64,000 bases of DNA from positions 8,804,001 through 8,868,000 of the forward strand of contig NC_060025.1 of assembly GCF_021134715.1 (NCBI RefSeq), given 5' to 3'. Of the stretch, positions 34,227 to 45,760 are shown piece by piece. Under the pieces are notes generated by a model. It was not told the origin of the DNA. It was given only the letters and a program-made list of their open reading frames with translations, and did not search any database. Position numbers and translations under genes: made by a program. This DNA is from Daphnia pulex. Lineage: Eukaryota > Arthropoda > Branchiopoda > Diplostraca > Daphniidae. How positions within the stretch are numbered: the first letter of the stretch is position 1; each line of letters begins with the position of its first letter.

Positions 34227-36072
34227 ATGAACACAACTATTAATAATCCGGTATGGTATAAGATTACAATGTTTTTCAGTTTAAAAAAATGAAGTTTTTT
34301 TTTGCAATATTATAGGTTATTCCATGTGTGATGAGCTTACCTGGAGGTCGTTTGCAGCAAGGGAACCTTATTGTTATTCATGGTCAACCCACTTACAACA
34401 GCAACAGGTAAGACAGTATGACTGTGTGATATCCAACTTTGAAGCGGTTCTATGCATTTCTTTAGTTAGCTCATTTCTGTAATTGTAGTGATAGATTACT
34501 AAATATAGATTTTTTATTCATATAAAACCTACATGCCTTATTCCCCTCCTGCTTCATAAAATTAGGTTTGGCATCAACTTGTTACATCAGGGAAATATGC
34601 AATGCGTCTTCCATTTCGATGCCCGTTTCGACCAGGGTCAGACTGTGCGCAATACTAATTTTCCGTCTTCATCCTGGGGGCCGGAAGAACGATCCACGTT
34701 ACCCTTTGCCAAGAATAGGCACTTTTTTATGGAAATAAGATGTTTGCCGGATCGATTTTCGGTTCGCTTTCTTTTCAGATAACACATGTCGAGTCAATCT
34801 CTTGCCGCTTTAGCTTTCATTTACATTCACCACGGTTATCTTTGCTTCGTAGCTATATGCTCTAAATACTTTGTTATCTTGGATTTACCTATTTTTTCAA
34901 AAAATGTTGCTGCTTTGTTTATCGCCGTTTGTGCTTACTTTGTCTGTCATTTGTCCAGGTTTTGTGTGAGCTTGGTTTGTGGGCAGCAACGGGAACTTGG
35001 AGATATTGCATTTCAACTGACCTCACATTTTGACACAAACTGGGTCATCCGCAATAGTAAACTCAACAAGGAATGGGGTGTCGAAGAGGGAACGACGACA
35101 CACAAGTTTCCTTTCAAACGCCTTCAGCCTTTCAAAATTGAAATTTTCACTAGTCCGTCCTCTTATCTGGTGAGTCACTGTCCAAATAACGTCGTCCACC
35201 AGCATCTGATTATTGCTATGCATGTCCGTCTTGCAATGGGCTTTTTTTTCGGTGTGTCACGTTTCCTATTCTTCGAAATAAATCATCTGTGATAATAATT
35301 TTCATTTGATTGATTCACGTCTAGATTACCGTTGATGGTAATCACCACTGTGAGTACATCCACCGAGTTTCGTATTCCGAGGCTAACACTCTTCAAATCA
35401 CTGGAGATGTTCAAGTTAGCATGATTGAATTCCGATCAGCAAATACTTTCCCGACATTTCCATCGAGTAACCGCCTCAACGTGGCATACCCGGTAATAGT
35501 AATTTAGCAAATGAAGCTATATAGATCATCAGTTTAATTATCTCTTTATACCTTTATTTCCATGTCGACATTTCCAGCCGCTTCCATTTGCGTCGTTGAT
35601 TAATGGACCTCTATCAGTGGGAAATGAAATTCAAGTCCACGGACAAGTTAAGCCGCATCCCAACAGGTATATACTACATAATCGTGATAATTCAAACTTA
35701 TATTAAGAGAAGTTAAACTTATGTTTGTTTATTTTTCTCCCAAGGTTCCACATTAACTTGCAGCAGGGATGTCAGTCCTATCCTCATCCCACTATGGTTT
35801 TCCACTTCAACCCTCGTTACGAAGGTGGGCAACGCACCATCGTCATGAATTCCTTCATTGGCAGCTGGGGGTCGGAACAACGGGTTGCGGTCCCTAGGAA
35901 TCTATTACCTGGGAATAATTTCGTGCTCGCCATCAGACGTCAACCGTCTTACTTTGAAGTTTCGGTTAATGGATCCGTCATCGCCACGTACAATCATCGT
36001 ATTGCGGCCGATATGGTCGACTCGGTGTCCATTGACGGAGATGTTATCATCCACAAAGTCGTCGCCTATTAA
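34227..36072 (+). CDS. Two-domain (tandem-repeat) galectin with alternative core exon
   Basis: Exons 34227-34250, 34316-34407, then either 34566-34761 or 34959-35169, then 35325-35492, 35578-35666 and 35745-36072. They give 298 residues (with the first version) or 303 (with the second). Galectins bind beta-galactosides with one jelly-roll domain, and two such domains are joined here. The C-terminal domain keeps the full binding set: FHFNPRYEGG (H, N, R), VMNS (N), then SWGSEQR (W, E, R). The N-terminal domain with the first exon keeps most of it (FHFDARF, VRN, SWGPEER). There is no signal peptide, as is usual for galectins, which leave cells by an unconventional route. The start MNTTINNP is the first ATG before a good donor. 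An AATAAA signal lies at 36283. Confidence 0.9.
34566..34761 (+). other. Galectin alternative core exon A (sugar-binding type)
   Basis: Enters in phase 2 after an AAATTAG acceptor, reads FGINLLHQGN to CLPDRFS and leaves in phase 0 at a weak GTTCGC donor. It carries FHFDARF, VRNT and WGPEER, the residues that touch galactose in galectins. It cannot be spliced together with exon B without breaking the frame, since both enter in phase 2 and leave in phase 0. Confidence 0.7.
34959..35169 (+). other. Galectin alternative core exon B (binding residues lost)
   Basis: Follows a good acceptor (CATTTGTCCAG) and ends at a strong GTGAGT donor, in the same phases as exon A. It reads FCVSLVCGQQRELGD, then FQLTSHF where galectins have FHFNPRF, and WGVEEG where they have WGxExR. 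It is an obvious diverged copy of exon A without the usual galactose contacts. The intervening 34762-34958 contains no other coding exon. Confidence 0.75.
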
Positions 36073-36455
36073 AAGACTGGGCCAAACGTATAATGCACAT
36101 TCCCAACGACATCAAATGTATGCCACAAAAGTACCTGTTAGAAATTCCCAAATGATTATCCCTTTGCAATCGTGGTTAAGAGCAACATGCTTCCAATCGT
36201 CGAGAATTCCCTTTAGGTGGTATGTCTGGGTGCATTTAAAAAAAAATTGATTTGTTGCTTTTATTCTGTGGGGATATAGACCAATAAAAATAAAATAACA
36301 TTGAGTTGCTCCAGCAGCTGTAAATTCTTAGTGAAATCAATTATCTGATATCTGAACGCAATACGAAAAGAAAAACTTGTAAATGATGTATTGGCCGTTG
36401 ACGAAAAAATATTTGAAGCGAAATTTAAAAAAATGAAAGATTGAATAGAATTAAA
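36073..36455. other. Convergent 3' flanks of the galectin and LGFPP gene 1
   Basis: AT-rich with a polyadenylation hexamer at 36283 for the galectin gene. No gene. Confidence 0.4.
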
Positions 36456-37536
36456 TCAGCTTGAACGATAAGCTCGACCGATTTTGGCGTTCCAGTTGAT
36501 TTCACGAAGGACATTTTCACGCGTGTTGGAGACCGGTGGGAAGCCGAGCTCCCTCGCTTTCGGCAGGATTCCGAACGGACGATTGGGGAAATGGGAACTC
36601 AACTCGGATCTGACAGGATTGCTGGATGGATACGAAGCCGGGGGAAGAGGGTCCAGCACGGGCAAATTTAGCGGCGAATAAACCGGAGCTTCACTCTCCA
36701 CTTTCTCTAGAACCGCTTCCGGCGACTCGACAGGTTCCAATGGCAACACAGAAGCGATAAAAATCGGAACAGCTGGCGAAACAGTTGGAATTACGGATAC
36801 CGGTTCATCAACCAGAGGAACATCCACTGGTTCAGAATGTACAAAAGCAGGGACTTGGGGTGCTGCTGTTGGGATGGCTACAATCAAAGGCTCCTCTGCT
36901 ACTATTCTAAGATCGACAGGGCTATCTTCCACTTGCGGCGCAATCGCTGGCACTTCTTCGATCGGCAAATGATCGTCGGAATGCTTTTCGACTTCCGGCG
37001 CTATTTCTTCTTCGACTACTGGAACAGGCTCGACGACATCCTGAAAGTCAATCAAAAGTGGAGTATCATCTACGACACTGGAATGGTCGACGTCAAATAC
37101 TGATAACAATACTGCTGGCTCATCGATCAGGTCGGATTCCGGCAAAACGGCTGGGCTAATGTCATCTTGAATTTTAGTTGACAAATGCAAAGTTTCCTGA
37201 TCGAATACAGGTGAGAAGACTTCGGTGGTTGGCGCTGAAGGTTCCAGGGTAGTCGCTACGGGATCCGCAATTCTAGTCTGCAAGTATTTCTCTGCCACAT
37301 TGGCGTCGTTGCGGGCGACTCGCTGGATGTTACCGAAGCTGCGAGGCAATACTCTAGTCATCCGGTTGGAACGGACCGGGCCGGCGGAGCCGGTAGACAG
37401 TTGCAGCAAAAGCAGACAAGCCAACAGCGCAATGCTTCCTCTCTGAAAATATCAACAAATAATGGAATCCATATTCAACTTTAAAAAGGCCAAATTTTAT
37501 AATTATAGTCCATACACTTACGTGAAGGCGATTCAT
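36456..37536 (-). CDS. Secreted LGFPP-family protein 1 (unknown function)
   Basis: Two exons (37536-37522 and 37442-36456), 333 residues. The first exon encodes only MNRLH. The second starts RGSIALLACLLLLQLSTGSA, completing a signal peptide, then GPVRSNRMTR. The mature chain is rich in Pro, Val, Glu and Ser (repeats of the type EEVPAIAPQVED and VDEPVSVIPTVSP) and has no cysteine, so it is probably disordered. It ends ARELGFPPVSNTRENV followed by LREINWNAKIGRAYRSS. The C-terminal signature, gene structure and promoter are shared with three genes downstream on the window (upstream in transcription). I do not recognise the family or its role. A cuticle, haemolymph or peptide-precursor role would be guesswork. 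Confidence 0.85.
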
Positions 37537-37613
37537 GGCGAATGAGAGGAGTCAAAGTTGTTGTTTACTCGGCAGACTGAATCTGACTGAAGAATAAAGC
37601 TGCAAACATGCTG

Positions 37614-37622
37614 ATTATATAG
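37614..37622 (-). promoter_or_regulatory. TATA box of LGFPP gene 1
   Basis: CTATATAAT on the minus strand, 78 bases upstream of the start codon, with TTCAGTCAG-type initiators at a fitting distance downstream (about 37575-37590). Confidence 0.65.
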
Positions 37623-40600
37623 TGGTCGACTTGCACATATTTTCCAGCCTTTTATTTTCGGCCGATTTCTTTCTTACTCAACTTTTACCCATTAACTAAA
37701 TAAGGAAGCCCTGAATGGTAGCATGCTGCTGAGCTCTGCGCTGTTTGTCTCGTCTAGTAGTTTTACGACACACCAAAGAAAGGGAAAACGCAACCGAGAG
37801 TAATGTATTCATTTGCCTCACAGCTTGCGGGAGGAAGCAGCAGCAGCAGGAGCAGCAGACGATTAGCGAACGTGATTTCCCATCGTCTAATTTACGACTG
37901 GCCTGCGTTCGTTCGTCTAGTTTCACTTTTTTGAGCGACGACGGCACCTGCTTCTGCTCGTGTTGCCACACAGTTAAGGATGCGAGGCACCAGTGAGAGT
38001 TAAGCGCAAACCCCAAAACGTCTGCTGCATTAAATATTCGACGCACCGCAGACTATAAACAGGAAAATGGATGGACTTTTGCCGCATGTTTGTGAGCAGA
38101 AACCCCACCTCTCTCTTACCTCGCCCTACCAGACTTGCATGTAATCATTTTTATTTCGCTCTGCTCTAATACATTTCTCAAGGGAAAAAAATAGATCTAC
38201 ACAGGATTGCAGGGGTAAGAAAAATAGTTGAAACGGTTATGCTCAGTTATGCTATTGTTCGGGTTCTTCCAGGTTTTCACTTAAATAAGGACGTACTTGT
38301 ACCATTTCAACCTGTCGTCGCTTTCCATTTCTTTCGGTAAATTCCGAACTTCTTCCAAGGGTCTAAATGACATCTGCGGATTGCGTAACCTAATGTTTGC
38401 CGTTTTTATCAAATGGCGAGGATGAAACCTTGAAGGATTTTCTACCTACATTCATTTTAACTTGCTGAGTAATAGCTTTCTATGAGATTTTTCTTTAGAT
38501 GATACAATGAGCTATTTTAATCTTCAAGACTTTCATCTTTCAGCGTCATTTTATTTTGGAAATTCTTGGATGGTCGTACGGTAATTACATATTAAGCGTG
38601 AAGCAATCATCCACGAAATTTCGAGTTCATACCCTTTATTAAGTCATTTATGTTACTTTTTAATCAGGTAAATCATACACTCTTCGTTAAATATCGTCGT
38701 CGAGCACAACCAGAAGAGGGACTTTTGTTCTCAACTGGATCGATGAGATTAAAACGTAGTGTTGATTTCTAGCAAATGTTACTGGGATAACCCCAGAATA
38801 AGAAAGACTTAGATCTGTGAAGTGTAACGATGATGTACGTGAACTTAAACTGTCTGATCTAAAACAATTAAATGGGGGGGTGATACAAATTATTGTGCAG
38901 TACGGCGCTATACTTGCTTGTTGAAACAGTTCATGATTTAGAATTAGGCAATTTGATAGTTGAAAGTACGAAAAGTACGAAAATTACGAAAATAATACTT
39001 TCGAAGGAAACAACGAACGAATTTCAAATCTCAGTCTAAAGCGCTTAAAAGATTTGAAAGTGGAACCAAGTAGACTAATTGTATCGCTATTTCTAAATGT
39101 GTGACTTTCTATTAATAAACCTTCCCAGTTCCCACTAATGTATTTATGCTTCCAGACCTCAACACTCAACAGCCAATTGCAACCTCCATCATCTTTAAAT
39201 TTCAAGGAGTTTGCTACAAAACAGAATAAGACATAATCTGTGTGATTCATAGAGTCGCTAAAGCAGCACAATTTTGACCTGAAAGGAAATCACAAGACAA
39301 ATCTATAGGCAATAAGTGGGAGTTGAAATCGTAAAAGATGTCTAACAAATTATTTGCTGAATATATAACTCGTGAGAAATTTTATGTTAGTGCCATCACG
39401 TGATGGCACTATTAGGCCTATGTCAAATAAACACGAAAATGGAACAAATGCTTTTTTGTTCAGCTCAACATGGTTAACTATGGTATGACTTCTTGTTGAA
39501 AGCAAATTTTCGAAACGGATTTGATTAGCGTAACTGCTGATGTAAGAATCATATTCTAATAGCCAATGTGTATCGATAGATGATTGGAGATTCTGTCATT
39601 ATAAGACCATTTCTACAACGGAAACTACTCATCCCAAATGTAAAATTTTGAATACAACTAATATCAGAATCAATTTTCATACACGTTAATTCCATGCAGT
39701 TGATTAAAATTATGGAATCAACGACAGTGATTTCACACCAATTATTTCTTGACATATTTTATATTTGACCAAACATATTTGACTATATTGTCATTAACCG
39801 TTACAGCGTCTAAGTATCAGTCAAGGAAAGACAATTAAATGAGGAGGTGTGCTGGGTATTTCAAAAAAATAGTTGGAGAACTTGATTGGTGTAACTGCTA
39901 GTCTTAAGCCTCTTGGAATGTTACCGCAACCTTTGGCTTTTTCAAATTAAACTGGTATCAAACACTCACGATGCTATTATAAGTCATGTTCATTGTATCA
40001 AATGTTTTATATCTTATTACATGCAGGCAATTTCAAAATAGAATGAAAATGCAAATCTACCCTGGGCGAATTGGAATGAAATACACATATACATTGAAAA
40101 CACAGCTGCAAAAAAGGAGCTCACCAGAGATTGTTTCAATTGGGAAATGACTCAAATGAGCTGGTGCTTTAGTGAACCAATAAAAATTGGTGTTTTCATT
40201 AACGAACAATAATAATGTAATTACGAAGAATGCGTTTCTTAAAGTAATTTTCCAATTACCCGTTCTCGTATTCGATTGATAATCATGATATCCGATGAAT
40301 TGTCGTCCACGTATGTTAGAACCAATACAATCTTATTAATCTTGATTATTTATGTAAATTTTAGTGAATGATGATGTAAACCATCTAAAGAGAATTAATA
40401 AGAACTAGGGCTAAGCCTGACATCTTATTAATCTAATTAGAGTAACATTATCATATATCACATCCTTGAATATAAACTAATAGAAACCATCCTATATATA
40501 TCAAGTTGTAGAATCGTGCGTCGATACAAAGTCAGGAGTGAACGTCGAAGTTTTGATATATTATTGCGAACTTCTGATACAATTCGTTCATTAAACAAAG

Positions 40601-40982
40601 CCAGACGAAGGTCTAATGATTGTTCACATACGAAAATTAAGGAGCAACCAATTAGTATACTCATATTTAACGATATTCACTTAAATTGTCTAGATTTAGT
40701 TCTGAACTGATTTAAGAACCGCCCGAGGGAAGTCTTTGTTTGGATAGATATAACTTATCGGTAACTTTTGTTTAGGCCTACATATACGGCAACCACGTAA
40801 ACTCAAAACTTTTTTACTCAGATAAATTTAAGCTTGCGGCAAACGTCACGTATACTGTATATGGTATATTTATCAATCTACCGTTTATTTATTCGAATTC
40901 AGTTGAATAGTATAAAAATGAAGAGAATTTGACACCAAATAGTTAAAAAAAGAGGGCACATGACGGACGGATTGAAGCCGAA
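37623..40982. other. Long spacer between LGFPP genes 1 and 2
   Basis: 3.4 kb, mostly AT-rich. Short frames at 37696-38046 and 38984-39271 are not recognisable. No fifth member of the family was found here: there is no LGFPP-like C-terminus and no leader exon. Confidence 0.4.
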
Positions 40983-42041
40983 TTACCTGAATTCAGCCCA
41001 ATTGACTTGAACACCAAAATTGTCTTGCGTGTTGGATATGGGAGGGAAGCCCAGCTCCCTCAAACGAGATTCGATCGGACGGCCGGAAGAGTTACTGACC
41101 TTTTCATTTGGATTGTCTGTAGTGATCAGATCGTACGAATTGTTTGGCTGATATTTGGACGGATCGACGCCAAAGGAAGACGACGCTGTTTGCGTTTTGG
41201 CATCCAACTCCAGCGGAAGAGCGCCAACGTTGTTCCCTTGTTGCGCAATGATTGCTGACTGATCGGGAGCTTCCGGTAATGAGGAACTGATTTCCTCTTT
41301 CTCTGGGAGTGCTGCCGTGGATGGTAAGATGGTCTCCAGAGGCAAATCGGCAACGGTGATGGGTATGGCTGATGGACCCTCCGGGACACGTACAATTGGA
41401 TACGTTAACGGAAGTTCCGCTGGATTAAAAGGTGCTTCCGCAGTTGGTGAATGATAGAGTTCAGATGTAGTCGGAAGCTCTTGTTCTGGAAGAAACTTGG
41501 AATAGGAAGGATCCTCCAGCTTCTGAATTGGCTCTTGAACATTAGATGACGTCACAGTTTCAACTGAATCTGAATTGCGTAATCCGCTGTCGACATCTGT
41601 TGGCAGTGCTGGAAACTCGGTCTCGTCAGACCCATCAGGTGAGATCTGACCCTCAGGTGAGTCTGGATAATTTCCGATTGGGCCAGTGTTATCAATTGCT
41701 TCCGGTTCATCTAAGGGAACGCCCTCAGCAGTCGTCGGTAGGAAGGATTGGCCAGGAGTCACTGAAACATCAGCTCCATTCTCATCATTAGGAATAAGGT
41801 GATCATCTTGATCGCTGCGAGGAACTCGTTGAATGTTGGCCAGTATGTTGCGTAATTTCAAAGCAGACGTACGAGGTGAACGAACCGGACTGGAGTAACT
41901 GCAGCCTAGCTGAAATAAAACCAGGCAAGCTACAGCCACTGCGTTATTTCTCTTCTGCATTGAAAATGGACCAAAATTATCTAAGTGGTTATAAAATGAA
42001 TATTATATAATTTGAGGCCTAATTACGTTGAGAAAATTCAT
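40983..42041 (-). CDS. Secreted LGFPP-family protein 2 (unknown function)
   Basis: Two exons (42041-42027 and 41954-40983), 328 residues. The leader exon is MNFLN. Exon 2 starts KRNNAVAVACLVLFQLGCSY and continues SSPVRSPRTSALKLRNILAN, a signal peptide followed by the same PVRS block as gene 1, and both proteins then share NIQRVxR. The mature part has no cysteine and is rich in Pro, Ser, Glu and Asp. The tail reads RELGFPPISNTQDNFGVQVN, ending in WAEFR. Intron position and phase are the same as in the three sisters. Confidence 0.85.
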
Positions 42042-42126
42042 GTTGCAAAGGCTCGGTGCGGTGCTGGTTGTGGTGTCTGTTTTAGTTTCTGACTGAATGT
42101 GAGTGAACGACTAAGATAGCGACGGA

Positions 42127-42135
42127 CTTATATAG
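42127..42135 (-). promoter_or_regulatory. TATA box of LGFPP gene 2
   Basis: CTATATAAG on the minus strand, 86 bases before the start codon. ATTCAGTCAG about 30 bases downstream fits the arthropod TCAGT initiator. Confidence 0.7.
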
Positions 42136-43318
42136 CGCTGGCATATAACTTGATTTCCATCACAGCAGCAGTCGCTTTCTCCGCAGTTTTCCTGCCATTA
42201 TATAAACCCACGTACAAAAACCCATTACCGCAAAAATCATTTTGAAAAATGTTTTGAAGTTGAAATCGTTTCTTGTATATACCGTTATCGCTGCCGGTTG
42301 CCCAGCAGAGAAACGGTTGGCCGTTTTAGATAGCTGAACGACATGCAGTCGAAAGGGAAAATGGCGAGACTGATGCGTTGCATTTGTCTGCCGCCTGTAG
42401 CCCGTGGCAAACAAAAAAATAGAAGCGACAGAAGATGATTATTAGCGCATGCGTGATTTCTATATCGACTTCTATACTATACTATCCAGCAGTTATGTTG
42501 GACTTTTTCCCGTTTTCACTTCTTTTTCAAAGAAGCACCTGCAGCTGCTCTTTCCAAACAATTAAAAAGACTTTTGTGCGGCAGACGAACTGCGCTGTTA
42601 CTCCATTATATTTAAGTGTAATAACAATTTTGATCCCCGTCATAGAGCACCGTGGATCGTTCCAGCTTTCTTTTTATTTCTTTCGTTATTTTGCTGCTTG
42701 CCAACAGCATTTGAGACGTGCACAAATGTGACGACAATTTTCACCTGTGCGTTTCTTACGCAACTTTTATTATTCATATTTAGACAGACAATCGTTTAGC
42801 GACGAAAGGTGACGGCAAACCTTCAAACCTTCCCGCCAAAGATTTCATTTTTTTTTCCCGGTTAGGTATAGAATTCAGTGTGGTCAGATCGATTCCCAGC
42901 ATATTATTTTTTATAATGTTTGTATACCCACAAATAAATACATCGTTCATTATATTTTGCGGCTTTGATTCGTAATCTTTTGTTTTGATGGCCGCGGTAT
43001 ATATAAAAGCGGTCAACGCAAAGTCGGAAATTACTGTATATATATACTTTTGGTTAGCCCTTATTACATTGATTTTGGGCTAACATTAAAGATATTTGGG
43101 GGCATATTTGATGAGTATAATAACTGTGAATATATTTCTCTATTTAACCAATAAAACGTGTGTCAAGCAGCATATATGACATGACAAAATAAAATCAGAA
43201 GCTTGAAAATCTAATCTATATTAGATTGAATGATATTATATCTGACTCAAATTATATAATATAACCGAATATAACTGAAGATTCATTGTTTGTTTTTTCG
43301 CTCCTATGTATATAATTA
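42136..43318. other. Spacer between LGFPP genes 2 and 3
   Basis: AT-rich, with unrecognised short frames on both strands. It probably carries upstream control sequence for gene 2. No gene is seen. Confidence 0.4.
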
Positions 43319-44391
43319 TTACCACCAGTCGATTTGATAACCGAAATTCTCGTCCGTGTTGGACACCGGAGGGAACTCCAATTTCTTGGGTTTGGAGTTG
43401 CCGAACGGAATCGGGGGAAAGTCGTCTTCATCCGAAGCGTCAAGATTAATAGCGACCGGGAGAGCAGCGGGGCCGGGGAAAGTCGGCGGGAGATAAATGG
43501 GTTTATCTAATTCTTCGCCAAGATAGGGATTAATGGTGTCGGGAGGATTGTAATAGGAAGTTTTAATCGGGCGATGATGTTTGGGTAGATTCTGCTTATC
43601 GCCGCCCTTCGGCACGCCATACTTCAACGACAAAATCGGAGTGGTCTTCTTCACTCCGCTTTCGGTATTATTCAAAATAAGTTCCGGCAATGTCACTGGA
43701 GCTAAAACGGGAACTTCGGTTGATGGAGGATTGTTGGTACCGGCACCCAAAGGTGCGGCGGTTATGCGAGCCGATTCCGGAGCAGTTGGGACTCGCACTG
43801 CTGGATAAAGTGGAAGATCCATCGGAGTTGTAGAAGCGGAGGCATCCGAAGAGACTTGGTCGATCGCCACAACGTCAGGTGTTACAGCCGCAGGATCGAT
43901 GGAAGGATCGGTGACATATTCAGATTGAGCATCAGCATCAGTTGACCCACTGATATCTGCCAGCAATTCTGATGGACCAACTGGACTGGACTGGAAGTTT
44001 TCGACGGGATCCTCTAAAGGCAATGAATTGTCGGTCGTGGCGATCAAATCTTCGCTGGGATTCTTCACATCTACTAAGGCCGTTTCGTGATTCTCATTGG
44101 TCAACTGCTGATTATCTTGATAATCGCTTGTTCGGGACTCGATATTGGCGTACTTCCGGGATGCAAAGGGACTCCTCACTTCACTCCTGCGGGAAGAACG
44201 AACCGGACCGGCGCAGCTGGACGACAGCAGTTGAATCAAAATCAAGTAGCTGATACACGCCGTAGCCCTACTGCATCTCAACTGAATATAGGCCTACGAA
44301 TAACAAACAAATATGGTTCAGGATTTATAAAACATATTGCAAATCAACTGCTGCTATTTGATAAAGAGAAACTCACGCTAAGAAACCTCAT
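43319..44391 (-). CDS. Secreted LGFPP-family protein 3 (unknown function)
   Basis: Two exons (44391-44377 and 44281-43319), 325 residues. The leader exon is MRFLS, then LRCSRATACISYLILIQLLS and SSCAGPVRSSRRSEV, a signal peptide and the shared GPVRS block. A second AG twelve bases upstream would add AYIQ in frame. The mature part lacks cysteine and holds Pro/Thr/Asp-rich sequence. The tail is PKKLEFPPVSNTDENFGYQI followed by DWW, with E in place of the family G in LGFPP. Signature, leader exon and promoter tie it to the sisters. Confidence 0.85.
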
Positions 44392-44478
44392 GGCGAATTA
44401 TATAGGCTACTTTGATGAAACACGTTATTTGTCAGCAGCTAAACACTTTCTGACTATAAACGATGGGCCATCGGCCAG

Positions 44479-44487
44479 CTTATATAG
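44479..44487 (-). promoter_or_regulatory. TATA box of LGFPP gene 3
   Basis: CTATATAAG within GAGCTATATAAGC, 88 bases before the start. An initiator-like ATAGTCAG lies about 30 bases downstream. The 13 base box is identical to that of gene 4. Confidence 0.7.
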
Positions 44488-45760
44488 CTCCGGATGAAGA
44501 CGCGGCCCTGTTTTTTTTCGCATCTATTTTCATTTTTCAACACTTGGCGTTCCTATTAGCCCATCCCTCCTTAACTAGTTAACCGCAAAAACCAAACAAC
44601 AACAAGGGAACAAAAAAATCATCCGGAGAGAGAGACGACAATTGGTTATTGCTCAGCATATGTATTATACATCCAGCATAGTGTACAGAGTCTACCTAGC
44701 AACACGACCGCCCGTCCTATTGTTTCACGCGTGCGAACGAGAGGGAAAATATGGCGAGTGTTCTATAATGAAGTTTGTAGTAGAAGACAGCACTGCGTGT
44801 GGTTTCTATCGGCTCAAAATTTACGACTTTTGCATTTATTTTCCTGGTTTCACTTAATAGAGCTTCCAATTTTTGTTTTTCCCTTTGGAGTATTTTTTTT
44901 GTTCTCGAACGAATTCAACTTTTTCCGGGCGAAATTCTTCTGCAATCTGCTCTTTTTTTTCTATATGAGCAGTTTATTGCTGCTCAATGAATGAAATTTA
45001 ATCTCAATTGACTTTCAATAGGTACGAATGTGTGTGTGCTGACTGCTGAGCGAAAATATAGTATAAGTGCACCAGCAGGTGGTCTATATGCTCTTTCTTG
45101 AATGTTCTCACTGCCATTATAGCGCGCTCTCCCAGCAGGCTGTATAGTATAGCCTATAATAAATAGCAGCAGCTTTCTTTATAATAATTCTCTTGCGATA
45201 TTAGAACAGCCAGGGAATAAATGTTATGAGACTTTCAGCTGCTGTCTCTATGTCACAGGTGTGTGTAGCCTTGTATTATACAAGGGTTTCACCCGAACCC
45301 AATAACATTTCCTTATGGATTGCACCCGCATGCTGGACACTTGGCTACCTTGGCTATTTCTTTTAGGAAAAGAAACTCTTATAATTGTTTCATAATTATA
45401 TTCGTCCAGACTATTTTTAGCCATGCTCTCTGTCGTTAATATTATTTGGACTAATTTCTTGATGGATCATTGAGCAGCAAATGCAATTTTAAAAATTCGG
45501 TGTTTCTAAATTATGAATTAGGCTGCCTTGTGCATTACATATCTACTAAATTAGATTTAGCTATAGAATTAACAAAACGTACGAATAATTTCTTTATGTT
45601 TGTATAATACTAGTGTATATTTCTGTGTTAACCTATATGTTTGAAAACAAAATTCAGACGAAAATATGACGCATATAATATACGCTCAATTATCAGGAAG
45701 TTTTATATAGCTTCAAAACCAGCTGAAGATTTAATCATATACATGCAGATGTGAAATGAC
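44488..45760. other. Spacer between LGFPP genes 3 and 4
   Basis: AT-rich. Overlapping plus-strand frames at 44642-44994 are rich in Phe and Leu and look like chance. No gene is seen. Confidence 0.4.

Noticed and set aside
44642-44994. Three overlapping Phe/Leu-rich plus-strand frames
   Set aside because: Pyrimidine-rich sequence gives this composition by chance; no signal peptide plus body and no conservation with the LGFPP genes.
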